64,000 bases of DNA from Noviherbaspirillum saxi (GTDB lineage: Bacteria > Pseudomonadota > Gammaproteobacteria > Burkholderiales > Burkholderiaceae_D). The translations under genes and the position numbers were made by a program. Each line of letters opens with the position of its first letter. Within the stretch, counting starts at the first letter, position 1. Positions 17,938-27,755 of this stretch are shown in pieces. The notes below the pieces were generated by a model. It had not been told where the DNA came from. It saw nothing but the letters and a program-made list of their open reading frames with translations, and did no database searches. The stretch spans positions 930,001 through 994,000 of the forward strand of contig NZ_QYUO01000003.1 in NCBI RefSeq assembly GCF_003591035.1, given 5' to 3'.

Positions 17938-19065
17938 ATGTTCCAACGTCGCCGTCTGTTATCCCTGTTGACGCTCCTGCCCGTTTTGGCCGGCCTGCCG
18001 CGCCAGTCTGCAGCGCAGAGTTTGGTATCGACTCGCGGTGACATTGAGGATTCACTCGATGTTCCTGCACGTCGCGTCAACGGAGCATCTCAGCGCCCGC
18101 TAATGGCCGTGCATGCTCTCGGCGACCGTTTGGTAGCGGTCGGCATGCGAGGCCTTATCCTCGTTTCCCAAGATGGCGGGCGAAATTGGACACAATCTGA
18201 CGTACCCGTCCAAAGTGACCTCGTAGCTATTCACTTCCGTACCGCAAATAAAGGATGGGCCGTGGGCCATGACGGCGTCGTGCTCCATAGTGTTGACGGG
18301 GGTAGCAGTTGGATCAAACAGTTCGACGGCAGGAAGGCTGGAAATGCACTTGTAGAGCATTACACACGTCGGATCCAGCAAGGTCAAAAGGGATTGCAGC
18401 TCTATCTCGCCCAGGTCGAGCTCAACTTCAAGCGGGGACAGTCGGTGCCCTATCTGGGGGTCTGGTTCAGGGACGCCAACAGTGGCTACGCTGTGGGCCC
18501 CTTCGGCACCCTGATCGAGACCAACGACGGCGGCAATACCTGGCTGCCAGCATTGGACAAGATCGACAATGACAGCTTTCTCCACCTCAACGCTCTGCAC
18601 GAGGTCGACCGACAAGTCTACATACCAGCAGAGAAGGGCACGCTATTTCGGCTAAATCGGGCGGCAGGCCGGTTCCACGACATTCGGACAGGATATGAGG
18701 GCAGCTTTTTTGGCGTGGTTGGTCACGGTCGAAGCTTGTTGGCCTATGGTCTGCGCGGAACGATCTATCGAAGCACCGACGACGGCATGAGTTGGTCCTC
18801 CCTTCCACGAGCAGTCAACGGCACCTACACCGGCGGAATCTACGTAAGTAAATGCGATGTCTTCGTGCTATCCACGTCAGAGGGCGATTTGGTTACTGTG
18901 GATGTCCAAAGCGGGCACACCGAACGGATCGGAAAACCGTCGAACGCGATGATCACGAGCTTGGCGGCATTACCAGATGGAAGTATCGCGTATACGGGCA
19001 TGGGTGGAGTGGCGAAGATATCTGCCAATGCGATCGTGTCCTCCACTACCACCAAGTTGAAATGA
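17938..19065 (+). CDS. YCF48/BNR-repeat beta-propeller exported protein
   Basis: 375-residue protein with a signal peptide ending at RQSAAQ and several propeller blades bearing the BNR/YCF48 pattern (SQDGGRNWTQ, SVDGGSSWIK, TNDGGNTWLP, STDDGMSWSS). Such proteins occur between DUF1329 and MMPL genes in Proteobacteria and are thought to act as periplasmic scaffold or adaptor. The photosystem II name of the family is not meaningful here. 49 bp after the DUF1329 gene and 12 bp before the RND gene. Confidence 0.8.
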   Translation: MFQRRRLLSLLTLLPVLAGLPRQSAAQSLVSTRGDIEDSLDVPARRVNGASQRPLMAVHALGDRLVAVGMRGLILVSQDGGRNWTQSDVPVQSDLVAIHFRTANKGWAVGHDGVVLHSVDGGSSWIKQFDGRKAGNALVEHYTRRIQQGQKGLQLYLAQVELNFKRGQSVPYLGVWFRDANSGYAVGPFGTLIETNDGGNTWLPALDKIDNDSFLHLNALHEVDRQVYIPAEKGTLFRLNRAAGRFHDIRTGYEGSFFGVVGHGRSLLAYGLRGTIYRSTDDGMSWSSLPRAVNGTYTGGIYVSKCDVFVLSTSEGDLVTVDVQSGHTERIGKPSNAMITSLAALPDGSIAYTGMGGVAKISANAIVSSTTTKLK

Positions 19066-19077
19066 ATAGCTGAACCC

Positions 19078-21462
19078 ATGGCACATATCCCCACCCCTAC
19101 GACGTCCCAGAAAGTCATTGCCCGCGTCGAAGATTTCGATGTCAGGTCAGGGACGCTCCTCGAACGACTGATCTTCAATCATCGTCGGATGCTCATTGGG
19201 GTACTAATGCTGCTGACGTTAGTGTTCAGCTTTGGCGTCTTCAAGCTGCATATTACTGCCAGCTTCGAGAACATGATGCCGCGATCCAGCGAGTTCATTC
19301 GAAACTACATGGACAACGCTGGTGCCCTGCGCGGTCTGGGCAACTCGGTGCGGGTGGTCGTTGAAAATACTTCTGGAGATGTCTACAACGAAACCTACCT
19401 TAAGACGCTCCAGAAGATCAACGATAGCATGTACGCCATCCCGGGCGTGGATCGTTCCTTTGTAAAGTCGTTGTGGATGCCGCTCGTCCGTTGGGCAGAG
19501 GTGACGCCCGATGGTTTCCAAGGTGGTCCGGTGATGCCCGAGGACTACAATGGCTCGTCCGACAGCCTCGAGCGTCTACGTACTAACGTGGGCAAGGCAG
19601 GTCTTGTTGGCTCTCTGGTGGCAAGCGACCAGCGCTCTTCGATGATTTTCCTACCACTCATGGACCGCTACGCGGACACCGGTTTGCCGTTGGACATGAA
19701 AGACGTGTGGTCGCGAATCGAGGATATTCGAGCGACGCACGCGGGCGATGGGGTCAATATTTATGTCATTGGCTTCGCGCAGTTAGTTGGTGATCTGATC
19801 GATGGCCTTTTCCAGGTAGCGACTTACTTTATCATTGCGGCGCTGATAGCGATTGCGATTATCTACCTGTACACTCGCTGCGCGCGAAGCACGATGCTGG
19901 TGGTGGCCTGTTCGCTGGTTGCTGTCACTTGGCAACTCGGGATTATGGGTCTCGTCGGGCTTGACCTCGACCCATACTCGATCCTCGTACCATTTCTGGT
20001 GTTCGCCATTGGGATCTCGCACGGGGCGCAAAAAATGAACGGTGTGATGCAGGACATCGGTCGTGGCACACACAAATATGTTGCTGCGCGCTACACGTTT
20101 CGACGTCTATTCGTGGCAGGGCTGACGGCCTTACTGGCAGATGTCGTGGGGTTTGCGGTACTGCTGTTGATCGACATTCCTGTTATCCGTGGGCTTGCCC
20201 TGGCGGCAAGTCTAGGCGTCGCCGTCCTGGTTTTCACTAACCTGGTACTGCTGCCAGTCCTACTTTCGTATACCGGGGTGAGCCCGGCAGCGGCGCGACT
20301 CAGCCTTGTCGAGAACGAGCAGCATCCGTTCGTGCGGCTCTTTGTTCCTTTTACACGGCCCATCGGCGGTCGGATAGCGCTCGGCATTGCGACGGTGGTG
20401 GCAATGGCAAGCTTCATGGTGAGTCTTCAGTTGAAGATCGGCGATCTGGATCCGGGTGCGCCCGAGCTGCGCAGCGACTCTCGCTACAACCGGGACAATG
20501 CCTACGTGACTTCGCACTACCAGCTCTCTACGGACCAGTTTGCAGTCATGGTCAGAACCGCTCCCGGAGGTATCAACGACTATAAAACTGTTTTGGAGAT
20601 GGACCGCTTGGAGGAGCTGTTGCGCGATTTGCCGGGTGTTCAGATTACCACCTCAGTAAGCAGCTTGGCTCGTGCCTACACGGCGGCGGGCTTCGAGGGC
20701 GACCCGCGCTGGATGACATTAAGCCGCGACCCCTTCACGATGACCGATGTGATTAACAACGTATACGTCTCGAATCCTGAACTGGTCAACGGAGAACGGT
20801 CGGTGGCTCCCATCGTAGCCTTCCTAGTGGACCATAAGGCCGAAACACTACAGCGCGTGGTTGATGTGGTGCAGAGCTTTGCGTTGACGCATAACAACAG
20901 CGAACGCCGGTTCCTTCTGGCGGCCGGTAGCTCTGGTATCGAGGCCGCGACCAATATTGCGGTGGCCAAGGCCAACCGCATCATGCTGCTTCTGGTTTAT
21001 GCCTCGGTGGTGGCACTTTGCTTCATTACATTTCGCAGCTGGCGTGCCGTCGTCGTGGCGGTAGTACCGCTTGCACTGACATCCCTAATGTGCGAGGCGT
21101 TGATGGTGATGCTAGGTATTGGACTGAAGGTTGCTACGTTGCCAGTCACAGCACTTGGGGTGGGAATTGGCGTTGATTATGCGCTGTATCTGCTTAGTGT
21201 TCAGCTTATGCTGCAGCGTGAGGGACACTCTCTCGAGTCAGCCTACGCCTCGGCGTTAAAGTTCACCGGCAAGGTCATTGCACTCATCGGGATCACCCTT
21301 GCTGCAGCCGTATTAACCTGGGCTTGGTCGCCAATCAAATTCCAGGCTGATATGGGGATTCTTTTGGGCATCATGTTCTTGCTGAACATGGTGGGTGCGC
21401 TAGTCCTTATCCCGGCATTGTCGCGCCTAATGCTACGCCGCGTTAGCGGCGGCGTAGCATAA
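19078..21462 (+). CDS. MMPL/RND family transporter
   Basis: 794-residue inner-membrane protein with the RND/MMPL layout: one N-terminal membrane helix (about 40-60), a periplasmic loop, five helices (about 235-400), a second single helix (about 430-450), a second loop and five more helices (about 630-785). Likely exports or imports a hydrophobic substrate using the proton gradient, together with the DUF1302, DUF1329 and YCF48-like proteins. The Baeyer-Villiger genes downstream suggest a ketone, steroid or terpenoid-like compound; this is inference from context. Confidence 0.85.
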   Translation: MAHIPTPTTSQKVIARVEDFDVRSGTLLERLIFNHRRMLIGVLMLLTLVFSFGVFKLHITASFENMMPRSSEFIRNYMDNAGALRGLGNSVRVVVENTSGDVYNETYLKTLQKINDSMYAIPGVDRSFVKSLWMPLVRWAEVTPDGFQGGPVMPEDYNGSSDSLERLRTNVGKAGLVGSLVASDQRSSMIFLPLMDRYADTGLPLDMKDVWSRIEDIRATHAGDGVNIYVIGFAQLVGDLIDGLFQVATYFIIAALIAIAIIYLYTRCARSTMLVVACSLVAVTWQLGIMGLVGLDLDPYSILVPFLVFAIGISHGAQKMNGVMQDIGRGTHKYVAARYTFRRLFVAGLTALLADVVGFAVLLLIDIPVIRGLALAASLGVAVLVFTNLVLLPVLLSYTGVSPAAARLSLVENEQHPFVRLFVPFTRPIGGRIALGIATVVAMASFMVSLQLKIGDLDPGAPELRSDSRYNRDNAYVTSHYQLSTDQFAVMVRTAPGGINDYKTVLEMDRLEELLRDLPGVQITTSVSSLARAYTAAGFEGDPRWMTLSRDPFTMTDVINNVYVSNPELVNGERSVAPIVAFLVDHKAETLQRVVDVVQSFALTHNNSERRFLLAAGSSGIEAATNIAVAKANRIMLLLVYASVVALCFITFRSWRAVVVAVVPLALTSLMCEALMVMLGIGLKVATLPVTALGVGIGVDYALYLLSVQLMLQREGHSLESAYASALKFTGKVIALIGITLAAAVLTWAWSPIKFQADMGILLGIMFLLNMVGALVLIPALSRLMLRRVSGGVA

Positions 21463-21564
21463 TTGTGGTAGCAAGGTCTAATATCCAATTGCCATTGCGC
21501 ACCGGTAAGCAAGCGTCCTGGAACATTAAGATCAAGCATAGTGTCAGAATGTGAAGTTGTCGCC

Positions 21565-21850
21565 AATATGCATTGGTTACGCTGCTTGCCCGCCATGCCA
21601 ATTGCTTTGCCGGATTCGGCGGTGTGCCGCGTCAAGCGCTTTATGACAATATGAAAGCGGCTGTTATCGAGCATGATACTAAAGGTCTGATGGCGTATCA
21701 GTATCAGAAAAATTTTCTGGACTTTGCTCGGCATCAGTGCTTCCAGTGTAAATTGTGCCAGCCATTTCGCGCTAGGCCGAGGTCGAAGTGAAGCGCATAA
21801 ACGGCCATCTGCGGTGCAGCAGTTAGGAAGTTCGGTGAACAAATAGGACA
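21565..21850 (+). pseudogene. Remnant of an IS21-family IstA transposase
   Basis: The stretch FGGVPRQALYDNMKAAVIEH followed by FLDFARHQCFQCKLCQPFRA matches the central DDE region of IstA. It is open only from about 21573 to 21791; then a frameshift leads into a short VEVKRINGH segment. No istB or element ends are visible. It separates the MMPL gene from the regulator. Confidence 0.65.
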
Positions 21851-21910
21851 GCTATTCAATGGAGTCAGCGGCAAAGTTGCGTCAACAGCTCGGATGCAAC
21901 TTTGCGATCT

Positions 21911-23203
21911 CTACTTTGCCTGAATGCGTTTAGTACCTGGCGAGCGACGGCGTTTACGGACCGCTCTTAAACCAACGCGGAGCAATTCTGCAAGCTCATG
22001 AGGAGCCGAACTTCGGTCTTGTGGCGTCAATAAGTCAAGCCACTTGGGTAACCATTGGAAGACTGCGGGATAGACGGCAATGATCGCACGAGTATGCAAT
22101 TGGCGTACTGTCCCCTCCCTCTGGCCGTCAGCATATACTTGCAGATAGCGCTCCATTAAGAGCACCGCAGAAGCGTTGATTTGCTCTCTTACTGGATCCG
22201 GTAGTGATTCAAATCCAGCCACTGGTGCGAGAGGCGCTATATCTTCCCTAATGCTCGCTGCAGCGACAGCGTGCGACGCGGCACAGATGGCTGCAATTTT
22301 TGAGCCGTCATACGCAAGGAGGCTTTGACTAAGCCGTTCATAAATTCTGAAAGCACGACGGTAGCACTCTACGACGAGAGTTTCCTTATCACCCACATTA
22401 TGGTAGATCACCTTCTTCGTTACGCCGATTCGGTCAGCGATTTCCTCAAGTGAGGTAGCGTCAATACCCTTTAGATTAAACAGCCAAGACGCAGATGCCA
22501 GCAGAGCCTCTTGCCTTGCAGCGGCAAGTGCCTCGGCATTGAAAATATGATCGATAGGTACATCATTCGACGATAAGTCAAGCGAATGATAGCTCACCGT
22601 CGCATTCCGGTCCTCTGCTATGCCGTCAATAAGAATTTCCTTAATAGCATCAAGCATATCTTGGCGCGAGAGAGGTTCACTTGAGCGCCATCGTTGGGCC
22701 GTGGGAAGCCATGACACTAACCCTAGAATTGCTTGTGCCACGATAGAGGCGTTGCAGGGGCGTAGTTCATCGCGCTCTACGCCCCCCCTGAGAATGGTGA
22801 CAAGGTTTGCCCAAAGAGCCTCATAGAGGCCGGAAATGGTGCTCCGTTGGTCTGTGCGAAGAAACGCAACCTCGCTTAAAGAAGCAAACTCAGGCTGAGA
22901 TTCATCCAGCAAGCCGTCAACAAACGACTCAATGATTTTTATCGCACTGCCGCCTTTATGTACCGCTTCGCTCAACCAGCGAGCCATGATCTCGCAAGTG
23001 CGTCGATAACTTTGGAACACTAAGTCTTCTTGATCTTCGAAATAGTGGTATAGCGCTGCACGCGACACACCGACACGTGTTGCAATTTTGGGCAGAGACG
23101 TATGTGAAACACCATGGCTGTTAAGTATTTTCGCTGCTTCTTCAAGCACGCGAGAGTGCTGGACGCCTTGCGTTAATCGAGTCTTTGTAGATTGCGTCAC
23201 CAT
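21911..23203 (-). CDS. Double-domain TetR-family regulator
   Basis: 430-residue protein made of two TetR-type halves. The first helix-turn-helix is near residues 35-60 (TSLPKIATRVGVSRAALYHY) and the second near 250-275 (TSLEEIADRIGVTKKVIYHN); each is followed by its own helical ligand-binding region. Ordinary TetR proteins are about 200 residues and dimerise, so a single chain here could act as a covalent pseudo-dimer. It lies between the exporter operon and the Baeyer-Villiger genes and is the obvious candidate regulator of both. Confidence 0.85.
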   Translation of the reverse strand: MVTQSTKTRLTQGVQHSRVLEEAAKILNSHGVSHTSLPKIATRVGVSRAALYHYFEDQEDLVFQSYRRTCEIMARWLSEAVHKGGSAIKIIESFVDGLLDESQPEFASLSEVAFLRTDQRSTISGLYEALWANLVTILRGGVERDELRPCNASIVAQAILGLVSWLPTAQRWRSSEPLSRQDMLDAIKEILIDGIAEDRNATVSYHSLDLSSNDVPIDHIFNAEALAAARQEALLASASWLFNLKGIDATSLEEIADRIGVTKKVIYHNVGDKETLVVECYRRAFRIYERLSQSLLAYDGSKIAAICAASHAVAAASIREDIAPLAPVAGFESLPDPVREQINASAVLLMERYLQVYADGQREGTVRQLHTRAIIAVYPAVFQWLPKWLDLLTPQDRSSAPHELAELLRVGLRAVRKRRRSPGTKRIQAK

Positions 23204-23211
23204 GGATGGGC

Positions 23212-23221
23212 CTAGTACTAG
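23212..23221. promoter_or_regulatory. Palindrome next to the TetR start codon
   Basis: CTAGTACTAG, a perfect 10-bp palindrome, lies 8 bp upstream of the ATG at 23203, followed by near-palindromic CGTATATCG. It could be an autoregulatory operator. Not proven. Confidence 0.35.
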
Positions 23222-24290
23222 CGTATATCGTTATAAGAAGGACCAATGGCCTTGCCGGCATATTGGGCTGAGTTCAAAATTCTAACGGAATACATGCGTG
23301 TTGACGTAAAAAAGCACAGGGAACTGTTCGATTTGATATGAATTTTTGTGGGAATCATAGGACATGCTTACCAACTAAAGGATCATTTAGCCAAGCTTCT
23401 AGAAGCAACCGATGTAGCCGTCATGCGACCACGCTGGCGGCGGTGCTTCCACGTGCGCATGCAGTGCAGAAGGTGATGCATATGCTTTGCAGACGCAACT
23501 TCCCATTACTGTATTGTTTGCCGACATGCTGGGAACGGCATTCAAGGCTGGTATCGGGGCAAGCGCCTGCACGGCAGCGATGAAGACGCCGCATCCGATC
23601 GCGTGATGCCAACAATGTCTGCACGCGTCAAATATTGTGCACGGTGGCAGCGCTCAATCTTGAGCAGCTCCGTGTGGATCGCCACCATGCATGCACGTAC
23701 CAGTTCAGTGTCAGCCAGCAACAGGCACGCCGTCCAAACAAGCCCAGCTGCACTTCCTTGCCCCGGTTCTTGAATTCGCCACGTCCCTAGTAAAGCTGCT
23801 CGTATAGTTTCTCGACACGGTTATGGAGCAGGTGGGGAATGACACGCCTTCGATAGGCCATCGTTCTACCTGCATAACGAAACTGACCAGTGAGGCGCTG
23901 CAGAATGCCTTTATAACGACCAGTCAAGTGCTGAGCTGTTTTGCAAGCTACTGACCAGTTCGACGCTCCATTGCTCGGTGCAAGTGAGTGACGTCGGGTG
24001 GCTGAGCTAAAAAGGGCACCCTCGTTCAGACAAACGTCGGGAAAGGGCTGGCACGGGGAACTACGCCTGACCAGCACCCACTGCACGCTAACTAGGCCAA
24101 GGTCGGGCGTAACACATGCCATCAGATACTTTCGATAGAGCGCGTGCATCGACATTTAATAATAGTTGCCGTAACTACAGTAGCCGCGCTGCATCTTTGT
24201 TGCTGGGATCCCGCAGCCCGGCTTATGTAACGCCGTGGCGCGTTAAAAAGAGTCAGTGGTCTGGTACGACACCCACTAACCGAGAAGGGG
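23222..24290. other. Low-coding region, probable degenerate insertion sequence scraps
   Basis: About 1.07 kb without a supported intact gene. Short open stretches on both strands show no family I can name with confidence. Around 23370-23480 broken frames (KLLEATDVAVMRPRW, then PRAHAVQKVMHML) vaguely recall IS4-type N-termini. A 122-codon open stretch on the minus strand (23787-24155) has no recognisable domain. Together with the IS21 piece this marks a decayed mobile-element zone. Confidence 0.4.
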
Positions 24291-24335
24291 CGATTCGGTG
24301 CGGTTTGCATATGGGTGCAAATACGCACCAATTCG
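24291..24335. promoter_or_regulatory. 45-bp imperfect palindrome upstream of the Baeyer-Villiger operon
   Basis: Arms GGTGCG-G-TTTGCA and TGCAAA-TA-CGCACC surround a TATGGG centre, and the outer flanks (CGATTC / AATTCG) also partly match. It abuts a TTGACT at 24336-24341 that could be a -35 element, although no good -10 follows. It looks like an operator for the nearby TetR-type regulator or an activator. Confidence 0.5.
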
Positions 24336-24414
24336 TTGACTCTTGCTTTTATGTATGAGAGACTAAATGCACTCAAACGTAAACGCGTAGCCGCGGAATA
24401 TTAAGGAGACAAAA

Positions 24415-26274
24415 ATGGCATCTGGGCATGACAAATTTCAAACGGACATAGCACCGGCGACGGGAAGCATCGAAGACAAAACACTGCGTGAGAAGTACAA
24501 GACTGAACGGGAAAAGCGTTTGCGCGTCGGGGGAAATGCGCAGTATCGCTCTACTGAGGGGGAACTCGCAAACTACCTTGAAGATCCGTTCATCGATCGC
24601 GAACTAGAGCGAAATCCGATTACCAGGGACGTCGATGTCCTGGTGATTGGCGGGGGATTCGGCGGGCTCATGGCAGCCGCACGCTTGCACGAGTCAGGTG
24701 TGACAAACTTTATGATTATCGAAAAAGGCAGTGACTTCGGCGGCACATGGTACTGGAATCGCTATCCTGGTGCAGCCTGTGATATCGAGTCCTACATATA
24801 TCTCCCACTGCTTGATGAACTTGGTTACGTGCCTGTCGAGAAGTATTCACGCGGCCCGGAGATTTTCGAGCACTCGCGTGCAATTGGACGGAAGTACGAC
24901 CTTTATCGGCGCGCACGTTTCGGAACCGAGGTAAAAGAGTTGCGTTGGGATGACGACAGTGCGCTTTGGGTAGTCTCAACCAATCGCGGGGACACAATAT
25001 GCGCCCGTTTCGTCTGCATGTCGACTGGCCCCTTGCAGCGGCCAAAGCTGCCTAATATTCCTGGAATTACGTCTTTTGAAGGACACTCGTTTCACACCAG
25101 CCGTTGGGACTACACCTACACCGGAGGCGACGCCAGCGGCGGGTTAAAGGGACTTACCGACAAACGGGTCGGCATCATCGGTACCGGCGCAACCGCCGTA
25201 CAGTGCATCCCTCATCTTGGCAAGTGGGCAAAACATTTATATGTGTTCCAGCGGACGCCTGTCTCTGTAGCTCCTAGAGGGAACTGTCCAACAGACCTTG
25301 AATGGGCAAAGTCGCTGAAGCCCGGTTGGCAAAAGCAGCGTATGGATAACTTCAACGCTATTGTATGCGGCGAGAAACAAAGCGAAGATTTGGTTGCCGA
25401 TGGGTGGACATCAATTTTCTCCACAATCGGGGTTGAACTCGCCGGTCATGGAGAGTTAGCCGAACAAAGGCAGCTTGCAGATTTCCAGTACATGGAGGAA
25501 GTCCGTGCACGCATTGATGCCGTCGTCAAAGACCTTGGAACTGCTGCGGCACTGAAACCCTATTACAACGTCATGTGTAAGCGCCCGGCCTTCCATGATA
25601 CCTACCTAGAAACCTTCAACCGTCCAAACGTAACCCTGGTCGACACTCAGGGAAATGGTGTTGAGCGGGTAACAAAGGACGGCATTATTGCGAACGGTAC
25701 CGAGTATAAGATTGATTGCCTGATTTACTCAACTGGGTTTGAATTTCAAACAGATTTTGAGCATCGCAATGGCTTCAAAATCTATGGCCGGAATGGAAAG
25801 AGCCTTGGTGAGAAGTGGAAGGATGGTCTCTCCACCCTATGGGGCTATCACACTCGCGATTTTCCAAATTGTTTCATCATGGGAAACGGCCAAGGTGCCA
25901 ATACGCCAAACTTCACGCATATGTTGAATGTGGGCAGTCAACACATTGCTTACATTGTCAAGCATTGCATAGATAACCGACTCAGAGCGATTGAACCGAC
26001 AGAACAGGCGGAGCAGGCGTGGGTCGAACATGTGATGTCATTCGCGGGCATCCGGCAAAAATACGATCTTGAATGCACGCCCAGCTACTACAACAACGAA
26101 GGCATGCCTTCTGATATCACTTCAACCCGCAACAATTTCTATATGGGAGGTGCTTTCACCTTCATCAAATTGCTCGAAGACTGGCGCCTCAAAGGGAACT
26201 TTGATCTGTTTGATCGAGAGAAGGACGATAAGTCGCTACAACGATCTGCCGAGAAAAGGCAACTGCGAGGTTAA
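24415..26274 (+). CDS. Baeyer-Villiger monooxygenase (FAD/NADPH, type I)
   Basis: 619-residue class B flavoprotein that inserts one oxygen next to a ketone to make an ester or lactone, using NADPH and O2. Two Rossmann motifs are present: GGGFGG (79-84) for FAD and GTGATA (256-261) for NADPH. The Baeyer-Villiger fingerprint F221-EG-HSF-H227-T-SR-W231-D232 lies between them. The N-terminal extension of about 70 residues and overall length suit the phenylacetone/steroid/cyclopentadecanone monooxygenase branch. RBS AAGGAG precedes ATG 24415. The esterase gene follows by 44 bp. Confidence 0.9.
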   Translation: MASGHDKFQTDIAPATGSIEDKTLREKYKTEREKRLRVGGNAQYRSTEGELANYLEDPFIDRELERNPITRDVDVLVIGGGFGGLMAAARLHESGVTNFMIIEKGSDFGGTWYWNRYPGAACDIESYIYLPLLDELGYVPVEKYSRGPEIFEHSRAIGRKYDLYRRARFGTEVKELRWDDDSALWVVSTNRGDTICARFVCMSTGPLQRPKLPNIPGITSFEGHSFHTSRWDYTYTGGDASGGLKGLTDKRVGIIGTGATAVQCIPHLGKWAKHLYVFQRTPVSVAPRGNCPTDLEWAKSLKPGWQKQRMDNFNAIVCGEKQSEDLVADGWTSIFSTIGVELAGHGELAEQRQLADFQYMEEVRARIDAVVKDLGTAAALKPYYNVMCKRPAFHDTYLETFNRPNVTLVDTQGNGVERVTKDGIIANGTEYKIDCLIYSTGFEFQTDFEHRNGFKIYGRNGKSLGEKWKDGLSTLWGYHTRDFPNCFIMGNGQGANTPNFTHMLNVGSQHIAYIVKHCIDNRLRAIEPTEQAEQAWVEHVMSFAGIRQKYDLECTPSYYNNEGMPSDITSTRNNFYMGGAFTFIKLLEDWRLKGNFDLFDREKDDKSLQRSAEKRQLRG

Positions 26275-26318
26275 TGCTGAATTATCAGTCGTTTACAACC
26301 TTTTAAATAGGAGACGAA

Positions 26319-27233
26319 ATGAATAATGCAATGCTTGAAATCGAGAAATTTAAAGCGGCTTGGGTAGCTCAAGCCCTCGAACAGGCGAAGTCACCGCCGA
26401 GCCTGGACGACCAGCGACGATCCTTCGATGCATTGATGGGGGCGGTTCCTATTGCAGACAACTGTGAAGTGAGTAGTATCACCTCCGGTGGCGTACGTGG
26501 CGAGATTATCGTCCCGAGAGACGCCGACCTGTCAAAAGCGCTTGTTTATCACCATGGAGGCGGATTCACTTTCGGTAGTGTACTCAGCCACCGGCATCTA
26601 GTTTCGCGGCTGGCGAAAGCCGCTGGCGTAGTCGCATACAACATGGAGTATCGTCTTGCTCCAGAAACGCCATATCCAGGCGCAATCGAGGATGCGCTGC
26701 AAACGTATCATTTCATGAAAACCGAAGGGTTTGCGCCATGCAGGATGGTATTCGCGGGAGAGTCCGCAGGAGGGAACCTCACGGCCTCGCTCCTGCTAAA
26801 GATTCGCGAACTTGGACTCGAGCAGCCAGCAGGCGCATATCTCCTAAGCCCTTGGCTGGATCTGACGCAGAGCGGCGACACTTATCAAGAACGTGCTGCC
26901 TACGATCCAATGCTGACCCGTCCAGCGCTGGACTTCTGCTCGCAGGCATATCGAGCCGGTAAAGATGCCACGGACCCTATGATCTCTCCGCTGAACGCAC
27001 AGCTTTCTGGACTGCCGTCCATGTTTATTCAGGTGGGGACCGACGAGGTATTGTTAAGCGATTCACTTGAGTTTGCTCGACGTGCTGCGCTTGCCGGACT
27101 TGACGTCCGTCTGCATGTTTGGCAGGACATGGTTCACGCATGGCCGCTATTCCATACGTCCCTTCCATCGGCAGGCTTAGCCGCCATTGATGAGGCTGGT
27201 GCGTGGATTGCTGAAAGACTGAGGGAGCGCTAG
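26319..27233 (+). CDS. Alpha/beta hydrolase, hormone-sensitive-lipase family esterase
   Basis: 304-residue cytoplasmic esterase. The oxyanion-hole motif HGGG is at 79-82, nucleophile Ser149 in GESAGG, acid in GTDEVLL (about Asp242) and base in MVHAWP (His273). RBS AGGAGAC. Directly downstream of the Baeyer-Villiger monooxygenase, it would hydrolyse the ester formed there to an alcohol and an acid. The exact substrate is unknown. Confidence 0.9.
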   Translation: MNNAMLEIEKFKAAWVAQALEQAKSPPSLDDQRRSFDALMGAVPIADNCEVSSITSGGVRGEIIVPRDADLSKALVYHHGGGFTFGSVLSHRHLVSRLAKAAGVVAYNMEYRLAPETPYPGAIEDALQTYHFMKTEGFAPCRMVFAGESAGGNLTASLLLKIRELGLEQPAGAYLLSPWLDLTQSGDTYQERAAYDPMLTRPALDFCSQAYRAGKDATDPMISPLNAQLSGLPSMFIQVGTDEVLLSDSLEFARRAALAGLDVRLHVWQDMVHAWPLFHTSLPSAGLAAIDEAGAWIAERLRER

Positions 27234-27404
27234 CAACGCATTGCGGGCCTACCATGTAGCGCGATCTTTCGGACGGCATGGTGACCCGCGCTAAATTATT
27301 TGGCTGAAGATCCAACGAAGCGCACGACGGTAGGGGCGGAAGGGAGAGTTTAGATAAACTGTTTTTTGAAGCGCTGCAGCAGAGTCGGATTTCTCCTGTC
27401 TTCT

Positions 27405-27746
27405 TTACTTGCCGATTACATCAAGAAGGGCCCGGTCGATTGGCAGCCGCTTGAACATACTGATGTCGGTACCGCCGGTATTGCCGGTTGGGACTATGCC
27501 GATGGCAGATCCGAGTGCACCAAGCACGATACGAACTCCCTGTCCGAACACTTCTCTTGCCGACCTGTGCCTTACTCCGATCTTTAGCATCCACCAGTGC
27601 GATATAACGTGAGGAATCACATATCGTTGTCCCAGAACATGCGCTACCTCTAAATGTTTGAATGCCTGCTTGAACTCTCCTCGCCGGTAAAGTCCTATGG
27701 CAGCCGCCATCTCGGAGCTAAATGCCTGCTTTAATTCATGCTTCAT
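27405..27746 (-). CDS. DUF3703 family protein
   Basis: 113-residue soluble protein matching the DUF3703 pattern: a helical region with FKHLEVAHVLGQRYVIPHVI then HWWMLKIG, and a C-terminal PTGNTGGTDISMFKRLPI. Members often lie near metal-resistance or oxidative genes; function is not established. RBS AAGGATC upstream. The preceding minus-strand gene ends 9 bp before it. Confidence 0.75.
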   Translation of the reverse strand: MKHELKQAFSSEMAAAIGLYRRGEFKQAFKHLEVAHVLGQRYVIPHVISHWWMLKIGVRHRSAREVFGQGVRIVLGALGSAIGIVPTGNTGGTDISMFKRLPIDRALLDVIGK

Positions 27747-27755
27747 GAGTGATCC

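Noticed and set aside
23787..24155. 122-codon minus-strand open frame as a gene
   Set aside because: No ribosome site, no family and location in IS debris.
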